From Weizmannia acidilactici (GTDB lineage Bacteria > Bacillota > Bacilli > Bacillales > Bacillaceae_C): a DNA stretch of 58,964 nucleotides. Where the stretch lies: the NCBI RefSeq assembly GCF_008974185.1, contig NZ_BKZP01000021.1:1-58964 (forward strand), given 5' to 3'. Every line of letters begins with the position of its first letter. Position 1 is the stretch's first letter. The position numbers and the translations under genes were made by a program. Below the pieces are notes generated by a model. The model saw nothing but the letters and a program-made list of their open reading frames with translations. It was not told the DNA's origin and made no database searches. Positions 54,444 through 58,964 of the stretch are shown here, one piece after another.

Positions 54444-55535
54444 ATGGAGAACAAACCCATTTATCAGCAAATCCATGATGATTTGGTCCAAAAAATAGAG
54501 CGCGGATTTTATCAACCTCATGACCAAGTCCCATCAGAAAAAGAACTATGCGAAAAATATAATGTAAGCAGAATCACAGCAAAAAAAGCACTAGATCTCA
54601 TTTCTTCGGAAGGATATATTGAACGGAAGCCAGGGAAAGGCTCCTTTGTAAAGCCTTCTCCCATTGTGAAGCATGGAACTTCTTCTTCAAAAAAAACCAT
54701 CGCCTGCATATTGACAGAATTCCGTGACTTTGCTAACAAAATGCTGCACGTGATTGAAACTGCAGTCAGCAGCAGAGGAGATCACCTGATTCTAAAACTT
54801 ACACATGGGAAAGGAGAACTGGAAAAGAAATACATTAAAGACTTAATTGACGAAGTGGACGGATTTATTATCATGCCTGCCCAAAACCAATATTTCAATG
54901 AAGAAATTCTCAAACTGGTCGTCCGAAAAATTCCTTTAGTGCTTGTGGACAGAATTTTAAAGGGGATACCGACTGTTTTCGTCGGCACAAATAATATCAG
55001 ATCGAGTGAATTACTCATTTCTACTCTCATTGAGCAAGGGAAAAAAAGAATCGGCATCATCACACCGAATGAAAAAGGAACTTCTTCAGTCGAAGATAGA
55101 ATTACAGGATGGGAAAATGCTTTATTGAAATATAACTTAGTTCCTGACAAGGCATTAAGATTATCAAATATTACCAGTACCATTCCGAGCAATGACTCAG
55201 AAAAAAACATTGCCGATGACCTGGACCATATTAAACAGTATTTACGCGATAACAAAGGAAAAATAGATGCCATTTTTGCCGTTGAGTATAATATCCTTTT
55301 ATTAGTCGAGCAGGCGATAAAAGAGTTACATGACAAACCGTTTCAATCGATTGAGCTGGTTTGTTTTGATGCTCCAAGTTCAAAATATTTTCCGAAGCAC
55401 CACTACACGCATATAATGCAAAATGAAAAAAAGATAGGTGAAATTGCAGTAGAAAAATTGTATGAAATGTTTACCGAGCCTCTCCCGCCGCAGGAAATTT
55501 TAGTGGATGGCATTTTAATTTTAAAAGATCAATAA
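54444..55535 (+). CDS. GntR-LacI hybrid transcriptional regulator (AraR-like), 363 aa
   Basis: N-terminal GntR winged helix (NKPIYQQIHDDLVQKIERG, PSEKELCEKYNVSRITAKKAL, GYIERKPGKGSFV) joined to a periplasmic-binding-like sugar sensor (from about residue 90: KTIACILTEF, GFIIMPAQNQ, PLVLVDRIL, IGIITPN). The same build as AraR. The ATG at 54444 follows AGGAGG; the frame extends upstream to 54387 only through the operator. Divergent from the mannoside operon, which it probably represses. Confidence 0.92.
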   Translation: MENKPIYQQIHDDLVQKIERGFYQPHDQVPSEKELCEKYNVSRITAKKALDLISSEGYIERKPGKGSFVKPSPIVKHGTSSSKKTIACILTEFRDFANKMLHVIETAVSSRGDHLILKLTHGKGELEKKYIKDLIDEVDGFIIMPAQNQYFNEEILKLVVRKIPLVLVDRILKGIPTVFVGTNNIRSSELLISTLIEQGKKRIGIITPNEKGTSSVEDRITGWENALLKYNLVPDKALRLSNITSTIPSNDSEKNIADDLDHIKQYLRDNKGKIDAIFAVEYNILLLVEQAIKELHDKPFQSIELVCFDAPSSKYFPKHHYTHIMQNEKKIGEIAVEKLYEMFTEPLPPQEILVDGILILKDQ

Positions 55536-55568
55536 TTTCCATACAGTTTTCATGGACGATCCAAACAT

Positions 55569-55599
55569 GGGAGAGGGAATATTCTGCCCTCTCCTTTTC
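55569..55599 (+). terminator. Terminator between the GntR-LacI and MerR genes
   Basis: GGAGAGGG/CCCTCTCC perfect 8-bp stem, 9-base loop, TTTT. It serves the GntR-LacI gene and, read backwards, the MerR gene. Confidence 0.8.
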
Positions 55600-55600
55600 C

Positions 55601-56014
55601 TCATTTATTAACGTACTTTCCGCCGTTGTGTTCGGTATGAATTGCTTCCGTGCCCGCTTCCAAAGCGGTTTGATAATACCAGATTTTATGATTAATTTTT
55701 TCCAAATTTTTTTGAAGGTTTTTGATTTGTTCCTCCACGGCTTTTTTATGCTCTTCAAACATTTTGAGCCGGAGCGCCAGAGTGGAATCGCCTTCCATGC
55801 ACCATTTTACAAATTCCCTAATTTCTTTAATTGACATGCCGGTTTCTTTTAAACAACTGATCACGCTTAAAAAAGAAAGATCACTATCTTTAAAAATTCT
55901 TATCCCGTTTTCTGTCCGATCCAAAAAAGGCAGCAGCCCCTGTTTGTCGTAATATCTTAAAGTATATTTAGAAAAACCGGTGATTTTTGCAACTTCTCCA
56001 ATCGTGTAACGCAT
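55601..56014 (-). CDS. MerR-family transcriptional regulator, 137 aa
   Basis: N-terminal MerR helix-turn-helix and wing (MRYTIGEVAKITGFSKYTLRYYDKQGLL, then GIRIFKDSDLSFLSVISCLKETGMSIKEI) and a dimerising coiled coil at about 75-120. No metal-binding cysteines, so it belongs to the aldehyde/redox-type subgroup. ATG at 56014 follows GAGGTGG. Divergent from the aldo/keto reductase gene, whose promoter has MerR geometry. Confidence 0.92.
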   Translation of the reverse strand: MRYTIGEVAKITGFSKYTLRYYDKQGLLPFLDRTENGIRIFKDSDLSFLSVISCLKETGMSIKEIREFVKWCMEGDSTLALRLKMFEEHKKAVEEQIKNLQKNLEKINHKIWYYQTALEAGTEAIHTEHNGGKYVNK

Positions 56015-56068
56015 GATCCATTCCACCTCTGCTGCAAATCTTTTATTTTTCTATTATAAACCTAATCG

Positions 56069-56099
56069 TTGACTTAGAGTAAGGTCTAATCCCTAAAAT
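56069..56099 (+). promoter_or_regulatory. MerR-type promoter of the aldo/keto reductase gene
   Basis: TTGACT (56069-56074) and TAAAAT (56094-56099) are 19 bp apart instead of 17, the hallmark of promoters activated by MerR proteins. The inverted repeat TTAGA-n6-TCTAA (56074-56078 and 56085-56089) lies in the spacer. Confidence 0.8.
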
Positions 56100-56133
56100 A
56101 AGGTTGTGGGAAATTTTTTTAGGAGGAATTGCA

Positions 56134-57051
56134 ATGAAACGAATTAATCTTGGCAAAAGCGGTATTTTGGGATCAGAGATTGCTTTAGGCTGCATGCGTA
56201 TGGATGCGTTATCAGAAAAAGATGCTCAAACGATGATTGAAACGGCAGTCGAACACGGAATTAATTTCTTCGATCATGCGGATAAGTATGGCAAAGGGGA
56301 ATCGGAAAGCATCTTTGCAAACGCTTTGAAGAATACGTCCATTAAGCGGGAAGATATCATTCTCCAATCAAAATGCGGTATCGAAGACCGGATGTACAAT
56401 TTCTCCAAAGAGCACATTTTGGAAGCAGTTGATGGCAGCTTGCAACGGCTGAAGACGGACTACCTGGATATATTGCTGCTCCACCGCCCTGATCCGTTAA
56501 TGGAACCGGAAGAAATTGCCGAGGCTTTTTCGATTCTCCAAAATTCCGGTAAAGTTCGCCAATTTGGCGTCAGCAACTTCCATCCTTACCAGGTTGACCT
56601 GGTGCAAAAATATATTTCACAAAAACTCATTGTCAATCAATTGCAGTTCAGCATTGCTCATACAGGCATGATTGATTTTGGAATGCATGTAAATATGAAA
56701 GACGAACGCAGCATCAACCATGATGGCGGTGTGCTGGAATATTCACGCCTGCATGATATTACAATCCAAGCCTGGTCCCCATTCCAATACGGTTTCTTTG
56801 AAGGCGTATTTATTGATAATCCGAAGTTCCCTGAATTGAACGAAAAACTGGGCCAATTAGCGGAAGAAAAAGGGGTTTCTAAAATGGCGATTGCAACTGC
56901 ATGGATCCTCAAGCATCCGGCTAAAATTCAAGTGATTGTCGGAACCATGAATCCGGGCCGCCTGGAAAAAATTGCAGAAGCATCGAACATAGCCCTCACC
57001 CGCCAAGAATGGTACGATATCTATTTTGCTGCCGGTAATGATTTGCCATAA
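56134..57051 (+). CDS. Aldo/keto reductase, 305 aa
   Basis: NADPH-dependent TIM-barrel reductase of the YdhF/YcsN group. Catalytic tetrad visible: Asp in NFFDHADKYG, Tyr in the same stretch, Lys in ILQSKCGI and His in LLLHRPDP. SNFHPYQVDL and GTMNPGRLEKI bind the cofactor. AGGAGG before the ATG. Controlled by the divergent MerR protein, so it probably detoxifies an aldehyde or ketone that the regulator senses. Confidence 0.93.
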   Translation: MKRINLGKSGILGSEIALGCMRMDALSEKDAQTMIETAVEHGINFFDHADKYGKGESESIFANALKNTSIKREDIILQSKCGIEDRMYNFSKEHILEAVDGSLQRLKTDYLDILLLHRPDPLMEPEEIAEAFSILQNSGKVRQFGVSNFHPYQVDLVQKYISQKLIVNQLQFSIAHTGMIDFGMHVNMKDERSINHDGGVLEYSRLHDITIQAWSPFQYGFFEGVFIDNPKFPELNEKLGQLAEEKGVSKMAIATAWILKHPAKIQVIVGTMNPGRLEKIAEASNIALTRQEWYDIYFAAGNDLP

Positions 57052-57216
57052 GCGTCTATCAAAAAGGACCCATTCGCAAACAAGCTTAAAATCCCATTTT
57101 AGGCGATCACTCCAAAAGAATGTGCCAAATTTCAATAAGCATTATAAAATTAGGTTGCATACCCTTCTCAGATAGATAGAAAAACAACAAGAATTGTAAT
57201 CAGGTAAAGAAACCTA

Positions 57217-57263
57217 ATCCTGGAATAGACAGCTGCTGAACAATAGAATGTCTATTCCAGGAT
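57217..57263. terminator. Hairpin with 15-bp perfect arms after the aldo/keto reductase gene
   Basis: ATCCTGGAATAGACA (57217-57231) pairs exactly with 57249-57263; 17-base loop. The following T run is poor (TTATCATTCTT). It could be a terminator or a small repeat. The rest of 57052-57445 shows nothing else I recognise. Confidence 0.5.
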
Positions 57264-57445
57264 TTATCATTCTTATTATAACCCGCGAATACTTATATTC
57301 TTGAAGTTTTTTTGTACAAAAGCCCCTCTCATTGGGCACTACTTTTCCTTTTCAATAACAATATTACTATCGGCAGGTACACATTTTTCAAATACATCCG
57401 GATTCCGGCTTATATAAGTGATTCTATGTCACCAAATTATCCCAT

Positions 57446-57479
57446 CAAAAAAGAGAGGGCATTTTCTTTCTCCCTCTCA
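57446..57479 (-). terminator. Terminator of the zinc alcohol dehydrogenase gene
   Basis: GAGAGGG/CCCTCTC stem with six T following on the minus strand. Confidence 0.8.
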
Positions 57480-57496
57480 CACGTCAAACATTCTCC

Positions 57497-58537
57497 TTAT
57501 TCATTCGTAATTAATACTTTCAAAGCCTGATTCTCCGCCGCATTTCCAAACACTTCATACGCTTGCATGATATCTTGAAAGGCAAAGCGATGTGTGATCA
57601 ACTGTTCCGGTTTCAATTTTTCGGATGTGACTGTTTTTAGCAACATCGGAGTTGTATTCGTGTTGACTAAACCGGTGGTCAAAGTAATATTGGAAATCCA
57701 CAATTTTTCAATGTGGAATTCAACAGGTTTTCCATGTACGCCGACATTGGCGATATGCCCGCCCGGTTTCACAATATGCTGGCAAATATCAAAGGTTGCG
57801 GGGATTCCGACAGCTTCCATCGCAACGTCTACACCTTTGCCGTCCGTAAGTTCCATAATTTTTTGAATAGCTTTCCCATCACTGCTGTTTACCGTTTGCG
57901 TTGCGCCAAATTTCTTGGCAACTTCAAGCCGGTTATCGTCTAAATCTACCATAATGATTTCAGCAGGCGAATAAAATTGTGCAGTGAGGAGGGCTGCCAT
58001 GCCAACAGGCCCTGATCCAACAATTGCTACGGTCTGCCCAGGCTGGACCTTTCCATTTAAGACGCCAATTTCAAATCCGGTCGGTAAAATATCACTTAAC
58101 ATGACGAGTGCATCTTCATCAGCGCCTTCCGGAATGTGGTACAAACTGTTATCGGCATGAGGGATTCTTACATACTCCGCTTGTGTACCGTCAATTAAAT
58201 AGCCAAGGATCCAGCCGCCGTCCTCGCAATGGGCATAAAGTCCCTTTTTACAATTATCACATTTCCCGCAGGATGTAATACAGGAAATCAACACATGATC
58301 GCCTTTTTTAAAGTTCTTTACGCCATCCCCGACTTCTTCAACAATTCCAACACCTTCATGCCCAAGAATCCTTCCATTTTCAACTTCCGGAAGATCCCCC
58401 AATAAAATGTGCAGATCAGTCCCGCAAATGGTCGTTTTCGTAACACGAACAATAACGTCTGTTGGCTGAAGCAATTCCGGTTTCGGTTTTTCTGCAAGTT
58501 CCTTTTTCCCCGGCCCAAGGTAAGTGAGCGCTTTCAT
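57497..58537 (-). CDS. Zinc-dependent medium-chain alcohol dehydrogenase, 346 aa
   Basis: NAD(P)-linked secondary-alcohol/threonine-type dehydrogenase. Catalytic zinc ligands Cys38 (TTICGTD), His60 and Glu61 (GHEGVG); structural zinc Cys89, 92, 95 and 103 (SCGKCDNCKKGLYAHC). The nucleotide fold has VAIVGSGPVGMAALL and DLDDNR, where the Asp favours NAD. GGAGGTG before the ATG. Single-gene unit; substrate not evident. Confidence 0.93.
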   Translation of the reverse strand: MKALTYLGPGKKELAEKPKPELLQPTDVIVRVTKTTICGTDLHILLGDLPEVENGRILGHEGVGIVEEVGDGVKNFKKGDHVLISCITSCGKCDNCKKGLYAHCEDGGWILGYLIDGTQAEYVRIPHADNSLYHIPEGADEDALVMLSDILPTGFEIGVLNGKVQPGQTVAIVGSGPVGMAALLTAQFYSPAEIIMVDLDDNRLEVAKKFGATQTVNSSDGKAIQKIMELTDGKGVDVAMEAVGIPATFDICQHIVKPGGHIANVGVHGKPVEFHIEKLWISNITLTTGLVNTNTTPMLLKTVTSEKLKPEQLITHRFAFQDIMQAYEVFGNAAENQALKVLITNE

Positions 58538-58785
58538 AAATCTGCACCTCCGTTATTTGTGGTAAAACTTACAATGTTTATTTTACAACATGATGGCAGA
58601 AAATTTGTTAATGTTTTGTGAATAATTTAATTATTAACGAAGAAAACAATTTAATATTGAAAACAATTTCAAAGATATAAAGTGTACACCTTATTTAAAA
58701 CAGAAAAAACGATTCTATTCTGAATAACTGATAAAATCCCCGTTTAAAATAAAATAGAGCTCCCCAGAAACAGAGGACATTTAAA
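58538..58785. other. Intergenic stretch without recognised features
   Basis: AT-rich upstream region of the alcohol dehydrogenase gene; no ORF and no clear operator seen. Confidence 0.5.
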
Positions 58786-58822
58786 AGCGGCGGGCACATC
58801 CCATTGACAGTGCCCCACCGCT
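58786..58822 (-). terminator. Terminator of a gene beyond the right edge
   Basis: AGCGG/CCGCT and GGGCAC/GTGCCC stack into one bulged stem, followed by TTTT on the minus strand. No gene is seen between here and the window end, so its gene would lie further right. Confidence 0.55.
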
Positions 58823-58964
58823 TATCCTGTATATTCATCATTTAAGCGCTGCTTTTTCAGCGAAAGCAAGACAGCCTTTTCCTCATGTCTTGTTCTACCG
58901 TTCGCGCTATTCTTTTATGTGTGAACGGTCCTTAGACCCCTTCTAACTACCATTCAGGCTATTT

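Overview
The window reads as chromosomal DNA of a low-to-moderate GC Bacillaceae species. Gene content (opuC, puc-type purine catabolism, GH42/GH53/GH36 sugar loci, MsmX-type sugar importers without their own ATPase), strong AGGAGG ribosome binding sites, frequent TTG/GTG starts and many GGGGCTGTCCC-type repeats suggest a Heyndrickxia/Weizmannia (Bacillus) coagulans-like organism. That species guess is inference only; there is no rRNA, tRNA or CRISPR array to anchor it.

Layout. 1-3.1 kb: a small orphan gene, an IS tail, a decayed SDR oxidoreductase and a chemoreceptor followed by a short IS-derived element. 3.1-7.4 kb: a GbsR/OpcR-type regulator divergent from a complete opuCA-CB-CC-CD compatible-solute importer. 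7.4-15 kb: a repeat-rich spacer, then a GH36 alpha-galactosidase with a sodium:solute symporter, a GH42 beta-galactosidase with a striking upstream dyad, and the frameshifted 3' end of another glycosidase. 15-18.3 kb: WrbA-type quinone reductase and a MarR-MFS operon. 18.6-26.4 kb: a galactan/galactoside locus (AraC regulator, second GH42, two permeases, binding protein, GH53 galactanase) that is decaying: one permease is frameshifted and the galactanase has at least three frame breaks. 26.5-31.1 kb: a tartrate/malate-type dehydrogenase, an MFS exporter and a YfmJ-like reductase. 31.1-35.7 kb: a CaiB-type CoA-transferase, a glutaryl-CoA-dehydrogenase-like flavoprotein, an organic-acid MFS permease and a DUF3870 protein, which together look like a dicarboxylate (perhaps glutarate) degradation cluster behind a very large RNA hairpin.

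36.2-47.5 kb is a purine-ring degradation regulon. On the minus strand are an NCS2 purine permease, OHCU decarboxylase, a flavin-dependent urate hydroxylase-like monooxygenase and 5-hydroxyisourate hydrolase; then pucR; and on the plus strand pucF, pucG and pucH. Together these would carry urate to ureidoglycine, glycine and oxalurate. No classical uricase or xanthine dehydrogenase is present; the flavoprotein probably fills the uricase step. IS1182-type debris and a palindromic element lie between pucR and the permease operon.

47.8-55.5 kb is an alpha-mannoside-type locus: GH38 mannosidase, two permeases and a binding lipoprotein, divergent from a GntR-LacI hybrid regulator whose promoter carries a 37-bp dyad. 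55.6-58.5 kb holds a MerR regulator divergent from an aldo/keto reductase (classic 19-bp-spacer promoter) and a zinc alcohol dehydrogenase. Catabolite-responsive-element-like sequences sit at the promoters of five of the sugar transcription units, so CcpA control probably ties them together.
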